Source of the DNA: Tritrichomonas foetus
Lineage: Eukaryota > Parabasalia > Tritrichomonadida > Tritrichomonadidae
DNA length: 64,000 nucleotides
Assembly: GCA_001839685.1 (NCBI GenBank)
Contig: MLAK01000631.1
Span: 24,686-88,685 of the forward strand
Reading direction: 5' to 3'
In this document: positions 9,852 through 20,019 of the stretch, in pieces
Layout: each line of letters opens with the position of its first letter
Numbering within the stretch: the first letter of the stretch is position 1
Notes under the pieces: model-generated
Database searches by the model: none
What the model saw: the letters and a program-made list of their open reading frames with translations, nothing else
What the model was told of the DNA's origin: nothing
Position numbers and translations under genes: made by a program

Positions 9852-10172
9852 AAGAATAATTAGAAGGAAAAAATATTAGTTTTATTGTATAATCTTATAA
9901 ATAAATGTTGTTGATCTTGGTTTGATTTTGATTTTGTTTTGGTTTTAATATAGTTTTTGTAAGGCGTGAATTTTTATTGTTGTTATTATTATTATAATAA
10001 TAATAATAATATATAATAAATATATTTATTATTATTAGCATTTATTAGTAATTTTTATTATGATTATTATTCATTGATAAGCATATGAAGGTTTGATAAA
10101 AAGAATTAAAATATGAAAGTGTTTCTGTTTTTTGTTTTTTTAATTAAATGTTAATTTATATATTATTATATT
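9852..10172. other. Convergent spacer with ATT/ATA triplet repeat
   Basis: This spacer lies between two converging genes. About 9970-10040 is a triplet microsatellite of ATT units that turns into AAT and ATA units and back, so it is self-complementary. Nothing else is visible. Confidence 0.7.
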
Positions 10173-13100
10173 TTATGATGTAGTTTCTTCGAAATCATTG
10201 TTGAAAGGATCTTCAATGATTCCATCGTCTGATCTATTATTTGGATCGTATATTGGATTATCAGTTGAGCCAAATTCTTCATTACGGCTAAACGATCCGG
10301 TGAAAACTGTTTCTTGTGAAACTTCATTACTAATTGCATCCATGGCTTCGGATTTGAAATCATCTGGTTTTCTCTTCTTCAAAATGACAAATAGTGCAAC
10401 TACAATTACTGCAGCAATAATGATAAGAACGGCAATGACAATTCCTGCGATTAGTCCAGCTTTCTTTCCTTTGCTTCCATCTGAGTCACTATCACTATCA
10501 GATGAGGTGGAAGAATCAGATGGTTGTATGCCTGAATCATCAGTAGCATTAGGATCAGATGTATATCCATCTGGAAGGAATGTTCTTGATGCTGTGAATG
10601 GATTGGATGCTGTAAATGCAGCTGTTGTTCCATCTAAGCATAATCCTTCAATAAAGTTGAATCCTGGTTTACATTCTACACAAACATTACCATTTGCATG
10701 ACAATTCTTACAATTCTTAACTTCACAAGGGATACAAACTTCGATCAAAGTTTCTGGATCACTAATAACATAGAATCCATCTTCACAGTGTGTACACTGG
10801 CATGCTTCATCGTATGTTACGCAGTGATCAAGATTACATTTGATACATTGTGTTCCATCTGAATTGGTTCCATATCCTAGACCAAGTGAATCACATGTTT
10901 CCAAACATTTGTTTTGATAATAATATCCTTTTGTACAAGATGTACATGTTGTTGGAGAATTAGTACAATTTCCACATGTATCATCACAAACTTTACATGT
11001 TGATCCTTGGAGATAGTAATGTCCGATACAAGCAGTGCATGTTGTAACTGATTCAGAGCATTCGCTACATGGAGAAGTGCATTTTTCACATGTTCCATCT
11101 GGTTTGGTGAGATAACCACTTGCACAAGATAAGCAATCTTTGTCTGATGGGCCATCACAGGTTCCGCATGATGAATGACATTTCAAGCAATCTGACTTAT
11201 CTTCATTTAGATAGAATCCATCTAAGCACTTGTTGCATTGATTATTGTCTGTACATTCACCACATCCATCAATACATTTACGGCATGTCTCAATGCTAGT
11301 AAGATAAAATCCTGTGAAGCATGATGAGCACCAATACTCACTAAGTTTGGTGCATGTCTTGCATGACTCATGGCATTTTTGGCAAACACTAGAGGTTGAT
11401 TCCTTAACATAGCCATCAATGCAAGTAAGGCAATGCGATTGTTCTGGTCCTGAACATGTCTTACAATCATGATGACATGGGAAGCAAGTATGTGATGAAT
11501 AATCTAGGTAATAACCATCTGGGCATGATGTGCATTGACTTTCTGATTCAGCACATGTAGTACAGTTAGAATTACATTTGGTACATCCATTCTTTCCATT
11601 ATAAAGATAGCCATCAGCGCATGACGTACAGCTTGTTGCTGTACCAGAACAGGTGGCACATGGATATTGACAATCTTCACACTTACCATCTTTAAGATAG
11701 TAGTAGTCTTCACATTCGCTGCAAACACCATCTTTGTTACATTGTAAGCATCCTTCTTCACATGGAATGCATTTCATATATGTTCCATCAGTGTAAGCAA
11801 CACCAAATCCAACTGCACATGACGTACATTGAGTAGTCGAACCACTGCAAGTTCCACATGAAATATCACATTGCTCACAATCACCACTTCCAGTGAGTAA
11901 GTAGTTATCTTTGCACTTATCGCAAGACAAGTAACTTTCGCATTTGCTACAACCATCACCACATGCACTACAATAGTAAACATAATCATAGATATCGAAA
12001 CTGTATTCAGAATCCCAGTAGTAACCATCAGCACACTCATCACCAGTGCAATCATATATTGATGAATCTGTGCAAGTCTTACATGCTTTGTTACACTTCT
12101 CACAAACTTTAGAATTTGATAAATAATAACCATCATTACAGTCAATGCATGCATTGGCTCCTGGTCCTGAACATTCTTCACATTGAGAATGGCACTTACC
12201 GCATTTCTTTGTTTCTTGGTCGAAGTAGTATCCACTTTCGCAGTCATGGCATACTTCATCACTTTCACATGATTTACATCCCTTTGGACATTTCTGACAT
12301 ACTTTATGTGGATCTTTATAATATCCAACCTTGCAGGAATCGCATGAAGTGGTACCATCATGGCATGTTGCACAAGCACTATTACATCTCACGCATGATC
12401 CTTTGGCATCTTTATAATATCCAGATGAACATGATACGCACTCGCCAGAGTCAGTACATGTATCACATCCAGATGGACAAGCTTGACAGACACCATTGCT
12501 GTCCATACGGTATCCTTTATTGCAGGTGATGCATGAAGTTGCAGTTCCTTGACATGTGGCACATGAATGATCACATTTTTGACATTGAGTTCCATTTAAG
12601 TAATAACCATCTGTGCAGGAGAAGCAGTTGGATGCAGAAGAACATTTGCCGCATCCCTCTCTACATTTTTCGCATTCAACCCAATTTCCATATTGTGTCT
12701 TAACATAATATCCTTCAGCACATGATGTACAATCGCCATACGAATCACATGTTACACAGTAATCATATTTACATTTGGTGCATTGTCCTTCTTTTTGGTA
12801 AAATCCACTTCGACAGGTTGTACATTGATTATCGCCTGGTCCAGTGCATTCTAAGCAGTTATTTGTGCATGGCTCACAGAACTTCTTGGAGTTCAAAAAT
12901 TCACCTTCACGGCATGAGCTACAAGTATTTCGTGATCCAACGCATGTCAAACAGTTAGGATCGCATGATCGGCATTGCTTACCATATAAATAATATCCAA
13001 CAGCGCATTCATCGCAATTAGAATCGCCTTGTCCATGGCATGTATTACATGATTTATCACATTTGGAGCATTTTTTGTTGTCTTCATAATATGAATCTAA

Positions 13101-16100
13101 GCATTCTTCACATGTGGTTCCGTCACTGCATTTCTTGCATCCATCAATGCATGGGTAGCAGTATAAGGAGCTTCCTGTCTTCTTTTCATAGTATTTCTCT
13201 GCGCAGGTAAGACATTGCGATGAATCTGGTCCATTACATGTGGCACAATTTTCAGAACACTTCTTGCATTTGCCATTTTCTTCATAAAATCCATCTTGGC
13301 ATTTTAAGCATTTATCACCACTTTCACAAATATGGCAATTATCTGGGCATGGTTCACAATATTGACTACCGAGTGATTGGACACGCATATAGTATCCATC
13401 GTAGCAACTCGTGCATTTAGAATTAGATCCTGCTGTGCAGGTCTTACATGTTGGATTGCACTTAAGGCATGATGTTCCAGAAGCGTAGTATCCATCAGAG
13501 CATCCTACACATGTGGTTTCTGATGTACATTCAAGGCATGATTCATCACATTTAACGCATGTGTTCTTACTATTAACATATTGGTGGCTTGGACATGATT
13601 TGCATGTTTTAGTGGTTCCTGAGCAAGTCTTACAGTTTGGATCACATGCAATTGTGCAAACACCACCTTGAAGTAGCCATCCATCATTGCATTCAAGGCA
13701 TTCATTGTTATTACAGCTCTTACAGTTATCAGAGCATTTGGTACATGATGAACCGTCTAATCTATATCCGTCCATGCATGTTATGCATGTGTTTGCATCT
13801 GTGCATTCTTTACAACCTGTTGAACAAGATGAGCATTTGTCACCTTGTAAGAAATATCCATCATTACATGAGGAGCATGAATCATATGATGAACAAGTCT
13901 TACATTTGTAATCGCATTTATTACATCCATTGTTAGAATTAACATAGTATCCGTCGGCACACACTTGACAGTAATTTGATCCTGTGCATTTAGCGCAGTG
14001 TGATGCGCAAGGAAGGCAATGACCATTATCAAGATAATATCCATCTTTACATTGTTGGCATGCAAGATTACCTGAATCAGAACATTTCAAGCAATTAGCA
14101 TCAGGGCAAGCATAGCAATATGAGGCATGAGTAGAAACTACATAAAGATAGTACCCATCAATGCATGATGAGCAGTCTGAACTGTATTTACCAGTGCAAG
14201 TCTTACAGGTCTCATGGCATTTAACGCATTCACCATAATAGTTTTCTGTATATCCTTCAGAACACTTTGTGCATTCATAATATGCTGGTCCTGTGCATTC
14301 TTCGCATGCCTCATTACAAGGAAGACACTCACCTGAACTCTTATAATAATGTGGATGGCATGATGTACAAACAGATTTCTCTGAGCAAGTCTTGCATGAT
14401 GGATCACAAGCTTCACATTTGCCATTTGACATGTAAAATCCTTCAAGGCACTCTGTGCATGATGTAGAATCTGGGCATTTAGCACAATTTTCAATCGCAC
14501 ATTTCTTACAACTTCCGTTCTCCATATAATATCCATCAACACAAGTATTACAGTTAGTAGCTGAATCAGTGCATGTTGCACAAGGAGATGTGCATGATAA
14601 GCAATTTCCATTGCTTAAATATCGTCCATCAATACAACTGTCGCAAATATTTCCATTATTTCCATGGCATGTGGTACATGGTGATTTACATGCTGAGCAT
14701 TTTCCATTTTCAATGTAATATCCAGACTGGCATTCTAGACATTCATCTTTCGTACACTTTGAGCATTTATCCGAACATTTTTGGCATGATCCATCATCAC
14801 TCAGATAATATCCTTCGAGACATTCTGTACATACCAATGCATCTGAGCATGCTTTGCATCCTGGTGTTGTGCATGGAGCACAAATTTCAACCAAAGTTAC
14901 TGGATCACTGATAACATAAAAACCATCTGCACATTGTTGGCATTGGCATGCTTCATCATATACCAAGCAGTGATCTATATCACACTTAAGGCACATTGTT
15001 CCAGCTGGATTAGTTCCAAATCCTTCACCTAATTCGTCACATGTTGAATAACATTTTCCTTCATAAGCATATCCGTTAACACATTCTGTGCAATATGAAG
15101 TTGAGCCTTCGCATTTAGCGCAATCTCCACTACATTTTGTACATTTTCCATTATCTAAGAAGAATCCCGCTAAACATTCTGTGCATTTATCAAGTGATCC
15201 TTCACATTTTGAACATGGCTCATGGCACTTTTCACAATGTCCATCTTCAGAAATCAGAAATCCATCTCTACAAGATGTGCATGAATAAATTCCAGAATCA
15301 TCGCATGTCTTACATGAGCTATCGCATTTATTACATTCGCCATATCCCTTATAATAGCCTTCTGCGCAAGTAGCACAATATACTTCTTCAGAATATTCAT
15401 CATAAGCACAGGTTGCACATCCAGTTGGGCATGAAAGGCACTTGGTTTCATAATAACCACCATCATAGTATCCATCAGCACATTTAAGACAATTATCTTT
15501 ATTATCTTTACATGTGGCACATCCTTCAGCACATTGATTGCATGTTCCTGATGATACTAAATAAAAGTAATTTTCTTTGCATGATGTACAGTCAAATTCG
15601 GAAGGACCATTACATGACTCACAACTTGAATGACAAGAGATGCATTTTCCTTCTGATGTGAGATATTTACCGGAATCACATTCGGTACAATGATCCTTTG
15701 AGTCGCTGCATGATTTGCATGATGCATCACAAACTTCACATGAATTAGAACTTGTCAAGAAATGACCTTCGCCACAAGATGTACATGTAGTGGGAGATCC
15801 AGAACACTGAGCACATGAATTATCGCATGCATAGCAGTACTTATCAGTACCTGAGACATAGTAATGATCAAAGCATTCATTGCATGACCCATCAGAATTA
15901 CAATCTTTGCAATTTCCTGGACAGTCTTCACAAACATGATATTTTCCTACTTTCGAGACAGAATGATATCCTTCGGCGCAAGTTAAACACTGTGTTGTCT
16001 TTCCTTCGCATATTCCACAGCTGACATCGCACTTTTGACAATCATTGTCTTCAGTTAATAAATATCCATCCAAGCATTTATCGCATGAATAGGAATTAGT

Positions 16101-19100
16101 GCACTTTGAACAACCAGAAACGCATGCTCGGCATGTTGATCCATATGATTGATAATAACCATCTGCGCATTCATTGCATGATGTAAATGAAGTACATGAT
16201 TTACATGATTCATCGCATGGTTGACAACTTTTAGAGTTCGAGTTATAATAATATCCATCTACACATGAAATACAATCATTTTCTGTCGGTCCATCACAGG
16301 CAGTACAAACATTATGGCATTTCCTGCATTTTCCGTCTTGAGTAAGATAAAAACCGGGATAACACTTATCACAATGAGTAGAATTAGAACAAGTCATACA
16401 AGTTGAATCACATTTCTGGCATTTCTTATTCCGATCAAAGTAATAACCAAGATTGCATGCATCACATGAATTAGTTGAATCATGACATAATGCACAAGAA
16501 TCATGACATTTAGAACATTGATTTCCATCAAGGTAGTAACCACTGATACATGATGTGCACTTGGTTCCATCTGTACAAGTCAAACAGCCTTCTGGACAGC
16601 CAACGCATGAACTGCCTTCCAAATGATACCCTGCATTGCATGCTGTACATTCTGTTTTTGAAGTGCATTTGCTGCATTTTTCATCACATTCAGCACATTT
16701 TCCATTATTCAAATAAAATCCATCCTTGCACTGCGAACAATAAGAAGATGTGCATTTTTGACAATTTTGATCGTCGCATGCTTGACAAGAAATTTCACCT
16801 GGTGTTGAATTAGGTGGAGCATAATATCCATCAGCACATTCTATACATGAATAACCATCTTGACAAGTTACACATGAAGCTCTGCATTTTAAGCATTTAT
16901 CCGAATACTTAGATTTATAATATCCATCAGCACAGGATGTACATTGATCTTCATTTGGTCCAGTGCATGAGGCACAATTAGCATGGCATGGCTCACAAAA
17001 ATATCTATCATTAACATAGTAACCATCATGGCATGTTTCACAATGATTTCTTGAACCTGAGCAAGTCTTGCAGTTGGGATCGCAAGGCTTGCATTTATCT
17101 CCGTACATGTAGTATCCAACCTTGCATTCAGTACAGTTGACTGCACTTCCTTCGCATTTGCCACATGATTTATCACATTCTTCACATTTTTTGTTCTTGA
17201 GAAAATACGAATCAATACATTCTGAACATGTTCCATCAGAATTACATTCCTTGCATCCTGTCATACATTGCTCACAATAGTTACTATTCTCTTTCTTGTA
17301 ATAACCATCTGCGCATGTTTCACAATCAGTTGGTCCATAACCATTGCATGTTGAACATGATTTGTCGCATTGATAGCACTTATGATCTGTTTGATTTTCT
17401 AAATAACCAATATCACACTCAACGCAATCTGTAGATGATCTACATTTCTTACAGTGTGGACCGCATTCAAGACATTGGTACCCATTTAAACCAGATTTAA
17501 TGTAAAATCCATCAAAGCATGAGGTACAATCATCATTATTACCTGCTGAGCAGGTCTTACATGATGAATGGCATTTCTTACAACTACCACTAGCATAATA
17601 ATATCCATCAGCACATTCTGTGCAATAAGAATATGATGTACATGAGGTGCATCCTTCAGAGCATTTTATGCATTTACCATCGGATAAATACATTCCTTGT
17701 TGGCAAACTTTGCATGTATTGGCATCAGAACATGTTTGACAACCATCTGGACATGTAGTTTGGCATTTTCCATTGCTTAAGAGAAATCCATCATTGCATA
17801 CCAAGCATTCATTTGATGGGGAGCAAGTCTTACAATTTTCTGGGCATTGATTGCATTTTCCGTTTGAAAGTACAAACCCTATTTTGCATTGATCACATGT
17901 GTCCTGAGATTTTGAGCAAACCTCACAATTTGAGTCTGTGCATTCTATGCATATTTCCATAGAAAGATAATATCCATCTTGACATTTAGTACATGTTGAA
18001 TAGTCAGTACATGATAAGCATCCTCTACCGCATTCTCTGCAAGTTGAATAGTATTCATTCCAAAAATATCCGTCAGCACAGCTTTCATCATCACAAACTC
18101 CAGCTCTAGAGCAAGTCTTACAGAATGCTGGGCATGGAAGACAGTCTTTTATTGTTGGATCCTGATAATAACCATCCATGCATTTCTTGCATCTATGATC
18201 ATCGCCTTCACTGCAATCAGCGCAGTGTTCTACTGGACACAAACGACAATGTCGGCTATATTCATAATTATATTCATAATAGTAGCCCTCATAGCATTCT
18301 GAACAACCAGATGGTGAATCATCAATGCAATGTTTGCATGATGATGCGCACTTTGAGCAAGTTGATGATGATGATGATGAACCATATCCAGGGCGGCATC
18401 CATCTTTGCAATATCGATGACCATAATCTGTGCAATTTACACATCCTTCATGACACTCTTCACATTTATCTTGATATGAATTAAGGTAATAATGTGCTTT
18501 GCATGATGTGCACTTGGTAGCACTATCTTTACATTCAAGGCAGTTGGCATCGCAGGCCTCGCATACATTTCCATTCATAAAGAAACCTGATCCGCATTCC
18601 TTGCAAACTTTGTCATTTTCACATACACTACATCCTTCTTGGCATTTTGCGCATGTTGATCCTGTGTAGTAATATCCTTCAACACATGATGTGCAAGTAG
18701 AAGTTGTGCGCTCACAAGTAGCGCATGGACTTTGACATTTCATACAATAATCATAAATAGTATTCATTAGATATCCATCCATACATTCACTACATTGATT
18801 TGATGTACACTTTTTACAGCCTTCTTGAGGGCATTTTGTGCATTGGCCATTCGAAAAATAATATCCATCACTACATTCGGTACATTGTGTGGCAGTGCAT
18901 TTCTTACAATTTTCTTCACATTTTACACATTGTGTGCTATATCCAGTACGTAAATAATATCCATCAACACACATGGTGCAGGAATCCATGGTAGGACCAT
19001 CACATTTGGCACAATTTAGGCCACATGCCATGCATTTACCATCGTTTGTTGCATAAAAGCCTTCACCACAGCTTGTACAAAATGTAGCTGATCCTTTGCA

Positions 19101-19643
19101 TTCAACACATGGTGATTCACAATCAACACAATTGCCACTTTCATCTTCGTATTGGTTGAAATCACATTTTGGTTGTTCAATAATTGTTATAATAACTGAT
19201 CCTTCGACATTTCCTTTATTTTCTGGACGCTTTTCATTATTTCCGGCCATTGATTCTACATTTGAGAAGAGTGATGTGTCAGCATAAGAATTACCACTGT
19301 AACCAACGGCTCCATGTTGTAGATAATCTAAATCATTGGTGCATAATCCACCCATTTGTCCACCTCCTGGGCCAGAATACCCGTCAGCTTTGGTTTGATC
19401 GTCTGGACAATTGGCTCCATTCATGCTGTCTGCTGCACCAACTGTTGCATCAACAGCTTCAAGCTCTAATAAATATTTTGATTTGGTATATCGATAACGC
19501 TTTCCAATTTCACCTCCAGGGGCGCCAGAGGAAGATGAAGAAGCTCCTGAGCCTCCACCTGCAACTAAAACAGGATTTTTTCCAAATAAAATATCGGTGC
19601 ATCCTCCACCTGCACCTGGATAAAAAGTCTCTTTATTATTCAT
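10173..19643 (-). CDS. Giant cysteine-rich type I membrane protein (furin-like/VSP-like repeats), main open frame
   Basis: This is one open frame of 3,156 codons. The first 165 residues are the end of a glycine-rich domain like that of ALK/LTK receptors (PF12810 type; GAGGGCTDILFG, VAGGGSGASS, GGGQMGGLC). From about 170 to 2,970 come dozens of short units of the form C-x2-C-x(n)-C-x2-C-x2-G-Y-Y, as in furin-like repeats and Giardia VSPs. The units fall into two tandem super-copies of about 1,380 residues. A Ser/Asp-rich stalk is followed by one membrane helix (GLIAGIVIAVLIIIAAVIVV) and a cytoplasmic tail of about 75 residues containing NPIY, an NPxY-type endocytic motif. The likely role is a surface receptor or adhesin-like protein; the ligand is unknown. 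Its own first ATG lies inside the glycine-rich domain. The true 5' end is upstream at 20006, cut off by an in-frame TAA. Confidence 0.88.
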   Translation of the reverse strand: MNNKETFYPGAGGGCTDILFGKNPVLVAGGGSGASSSSSGAPGGEIGKRYRYTKSKYLLELEAVDATVGAADSMNGANCPDDQTKADGYSGPGGGQMGGLCTNDLDYLQHGAVGYSGNSYADTSLFSNVESMAGNNEKRPENKGNVEGSVIITIIEQPKCDFNQYEDESGNCVDCESPCVECKGSATFCTSCGEGFYATNDGKCMACGLNCAKCDGPTMDSCTMCVDGYYLRTGYSTQCVKCEENCKKCTATQCTECSDGYYFSNGQCTKCPQEGCKKCTSNQCSECMDGYLMNTIYDYCMKCQSPCATCERTTSTCTSCVEGYYYTGSTCAKCQEGCSVCENDKVCKECGSGFFMNGNVCEACDANCLECKDSATKCTSCKAHYYLNSYQDKCEECHEGCVNCTDYGHRYCKDGCRPGYGSSSSSSTCSKCASSCKHCIDDSPSGCSECYEGYYYEYNYEYSRHCRLCPVEHCADCSEGDDHRCKKCMDGYYQDPTIKDCLPCPAFCKTCSRAGVCDDESCADGYFWNEYYSTCRECGRGCLSCTDYSTCTKCQDGYYLSMEICIECTDSNCEVCSKSQDTCDQCKIGFVLSNGKCNQCPENCKTCSPSNECLVCNDGFLLSNGKCQTTCPDGCQTCSDANTCKVCQQGMYLSDGKCIKCSEGCTSCTSYSYCTECADGYYYASGSCKKCHSSCKTCSAGNNDDCTSCFDGFYIKSGLNGYQCLECGPHCKKCRSSTDCVECDIGYLENQTDHKCYQCDKSCSTCNGYGPTDCETCADGYYKKENSNYCEQCMTGCKECNSDGTCSECIDSYFLKNKKCEECDKSCGKCEGSAVNCTECKVGYYMYGDKCKPCDPNCKTCSGSRNHCETCHDGYYVNDRYFCEPCHANCASCTGPNEDQCTSCADGYYKSKYSDKCLKCRASCVTCQDGYSCIECADGYYAPPNSTPGEISCQACDDQNCQKCTSSYCSQCKDGFYLNNGKCAECDEKCSKCTSKTECTACNAGYHLEGSSCVGCPEGCLTCTDGTKCTSCISGYYLDGNQCSKCHDSCALCHDSTNSCDACNLGYYFDRNKKCQKCDSTCMTCSNSTHCDKCYPGFYLTQDGKCRKCHNVCTACDGPTENDCISCVDGYYYNSNSKSCQPCDESCKSCTSFTSCNECADGYYQSYGSTCRACVSGCSKCTNSYSCDKCLDGYLLTEDNDCQKCDVSCGICEGKTTQCLTCAEGYHSVSKVGKYHVCEDCPGNCKDCNSDGSCNECFDHYYVSGTDKYCYACDNSCAQCSGSPTTCTSCGEGHFLTSSNSCEVCDASCKSCSDSKDHCTECDSGKYLTSEGKCISCHSSCESCNGPSEFDCTSCKENYFYLVSSGTCNQCAEGCATCKDNKDNCLKCADGYYDGGYYETKCLSCPTGCATCAYDEYSEEVYCATCAEGYYKGYGECNKCDSSCKTCDDSGIYSCTSCRDGFLISEDGHCEKCHEPCSKCEGSLDKCTECLAGFFLDNGKCTKCSGDCAKCEGSTSYCTECVNGYAYEGKCYSTCDELGEGFGTNPAGTMCLKCDIDHCLVYDEACQCQQCADGFYVISDPVTLVEICAPCTTPGCKACSDALVCTECLEGYYLSDDGSCQKCSDKCSKCTKDECLECQSGYYIENGKCSACKSPCTTCHGNNGNICDSCIDGRYLSNGNCLSCTSPCATCTDSATNCNTCVDGYYMENGSCKKCAIENCAKCPDSTSCTECLEGFYMSNGKCEACDPSCKTCSEKSVCTSCHPHYYKSSGECLPCNEACEECTGPAYYECTKCSEGYTENYYGECVKCHETCKTCTGKYSSDCSSCIDGYYLYVVSTHASYCYACPDANCLKCSDSGNLACQQCKDGYYLDNGHCLPCASHCAKCTGSNYCQVCADGYYVNSNNGCNKCDYKCKTCSSYDSCSSCNDGYFLQGDKCSSCSTGCKECTDANTCITCMDGYRLDGSSCTKCSDNCKSCNNNECLECNDGWLLQGGVCTIACDPNCKTCSGTTKTCKSCPSHQYVNSKNTCVKCDESCLECTSETTCVGCSDGYYASGTSCLKCNPTCKTCTAGSNSKCTSCYDGYYMRVQSLGSQYCEPCPDNCHICESGDKCLKCQDGFYEENGKCKKCSENCATCNGPDSSQCLTCAEKYYEKKTGSSLYCYPCIDGCKKCSDGTTCEECLDSYYEDNKKCSKCDKSCNTCHGQGDSNCDECAVGYYLYGKQCRSCDPNCLTCVGSRNTCSSCREGEFLNSKKFCEPCTNNCLECTGPGDNQCTTCRSGFYQKEGQCTKCKYDYCVTCDSYGDCTSCAEGYYVKTQYGNWVECEKCREGCGKCSSASNCFSCTDGYYLNGTQCQKCDHSCATCQGTATSCITCNKGYRMDSNGVCQACPSGCDTCTDSGECVSCSSGYYKDAKGSCVRCNSACATCHDGTTSCDSCKVGYYKDPHKVCQKCPKGCKSCESDEVCHDCESGYYFDQETKKCGKCHSQCEECSGPGANACIDCNDGYYLSNSKVCEKCNKACKTCTDSSIYDCTGDECADGYYWDSEYSFDIYDYVYYCSACGDGCSKCESYLSCDKCKDNYLLTGSGDCEQCDISCGTCSGSTTQCTSCAVGFGVAYTDGTYMKCIPCEEGCLQCNKDGVCSECEDYYYLKDGKCEDCQYPCATCSGTATSCTSCADGYLYNGKNGCTKCNSNCTTCAESESQCTSCPDGYYLDYSSHTCFPCHHDCKTCSGPEQSHCLTCIDGYVKESTSSVCQKCHESCKTCTKLSEYWCSSCFTGFYLTSIETCRKCIDGCGECTDNNQCNKCLDGFYLNEDKSDCLKCHSSCGTCDGPSDKDCLSCASGYLTKPDGTCEKCTSPCSECSESVTTCTACIGHYYLQGSTCKVCDDTCGNCTNSPTTCTSCTKGYYYQNKCLETCDSLGLGYGTNSDGTQCIKCNLDHCVTYDEACQCTHCEDGFYVISDPETLIEVCIPCEVKNCKNCHANGNVCVECKPGFNFIEGLCLDGTTAAFTASNPFTASRTFLPDGYTSDPNATDDSGIQPSDSSTSSDSDSDSDGSKGKKAGLIAGIVIAVLIIIAAVIVVALFVILKKRKPDDFKSEAMDAISNEVSQETVFTGSFSRNEEFGSTDNPIYDPNNRSDDGIIEDPFNNDFEETTS
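10735..14879 (-). repeat. Ectodomain super-repeat, copy B (approximate limits)
   Basis: This is the second copy. It ends with the same distinctive module (DSLGLGYGTNSDGTQC, then YDEACQC, then DGFYVISDP) just before the stalk and membrane helix. Spacing of cysteine units matches copy A throughout, but the sequences have diverged well, so the duplication is old. Confidence 0.8.
14880..19025 (-). repeat. Ectodomain super-repeat, copy A (approximate limits)
   Basis: This is the first of two tandem copies of about 4.1 kb in the cysteine-rich gene. Matching landmarks lie 4,113 to 4,146 bp apart in copy B, for example 17542 with 13429, 18552 with 14406, and 15001 with 10855. The copy ends with a distinctive module (DELGEGFGTNPAGTMC, then YDEACQC, then DGFYVISDP). 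Limits are by eye. Confidence 0.8.
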
Positions 19644-19757
19644 TCCATTTCCACTGTTGCCACCGCCGTTAAAACCACCTTTTGGTGTTTTATACGGGAA
19701 TGTACTAGAGGTTGTATATCCACCAATTTCTCCTTGGCCTCCAACACGAATAGTTAT

Positions 19758-20006
19758 TTAGCTTTGTTTATTATTTGTATAATAAGCTTTTAAATAAGCA
19801 CCTAAACCTCCTTTGTGGTCATAGGTTGCGCCTGCATAATCCATATCGCCTCCATTAGCTCCCCAGAGCTCAAAAGTATATTTACCCTTGGGAAGCGAAT
19901 ATGTGCATTCCTTCCCGATCTTGTTGAAAAGAAACTTTTTCCCTTCTTCGAGAACTTGAGGTTGACAGACTTCTGATAAACATAAAGTAGTAAAGAATAA
20001 GAACAT
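19758..20006 (-). pseudogene. N-terminal exon-like fragment of the giant cysteine-rich protein, ended by a premature TAA
   Basis: This 82-residue frame starts with a signal-peptide-like stretch (MFLFFTTLCLSEV) and continues into the start of a glycine-rich domain (YTFELWGANGGD, then GGLGAYLKAYY). It stops at TAA 19758-19760. The next 38 codons, in the same frame, still read as glycine-rich domain and run into the ATG at 19643. The fragment and the big frame are therefore one gene broken by a single stop. Two initiator matches sit just upstream of its ATG. The break could be a real nonsense mutation, a sequencing error or a read-through site. No trichomonad-type intron boundary is visible that would remove the stop. 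Confidence 0.8.
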
Positions 20007-20009
20007 TTA

Positions 20010-20019
20010 AATGAAGTGA
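20010..20019 (-). promoter_or_regulatory. Double initiator, TCACTTCATT
   Basis: On the minus strand two Inr matches, TCACT (20015-20019) and TCATT (20010-20014), lie side by side 4 to 11 nt before the ATG at 20006. This supports 20006 as the original start of the giant gene. Confidence 0.6.

Noticed and set aside
12116..12529. Plus-strand frames opposite the giant cysteine-rich gene
   Set aside because: They are shadows of the Cys codon pattern on the other strand, rich in His, Met and Tyr.
19644..19760. Intron that would skip the TAA in the giant gene
   Set aside because: The bases on both sides read as continuous glycine-rich domain in the same phase, and I see no conserved trichomonad intron ends.
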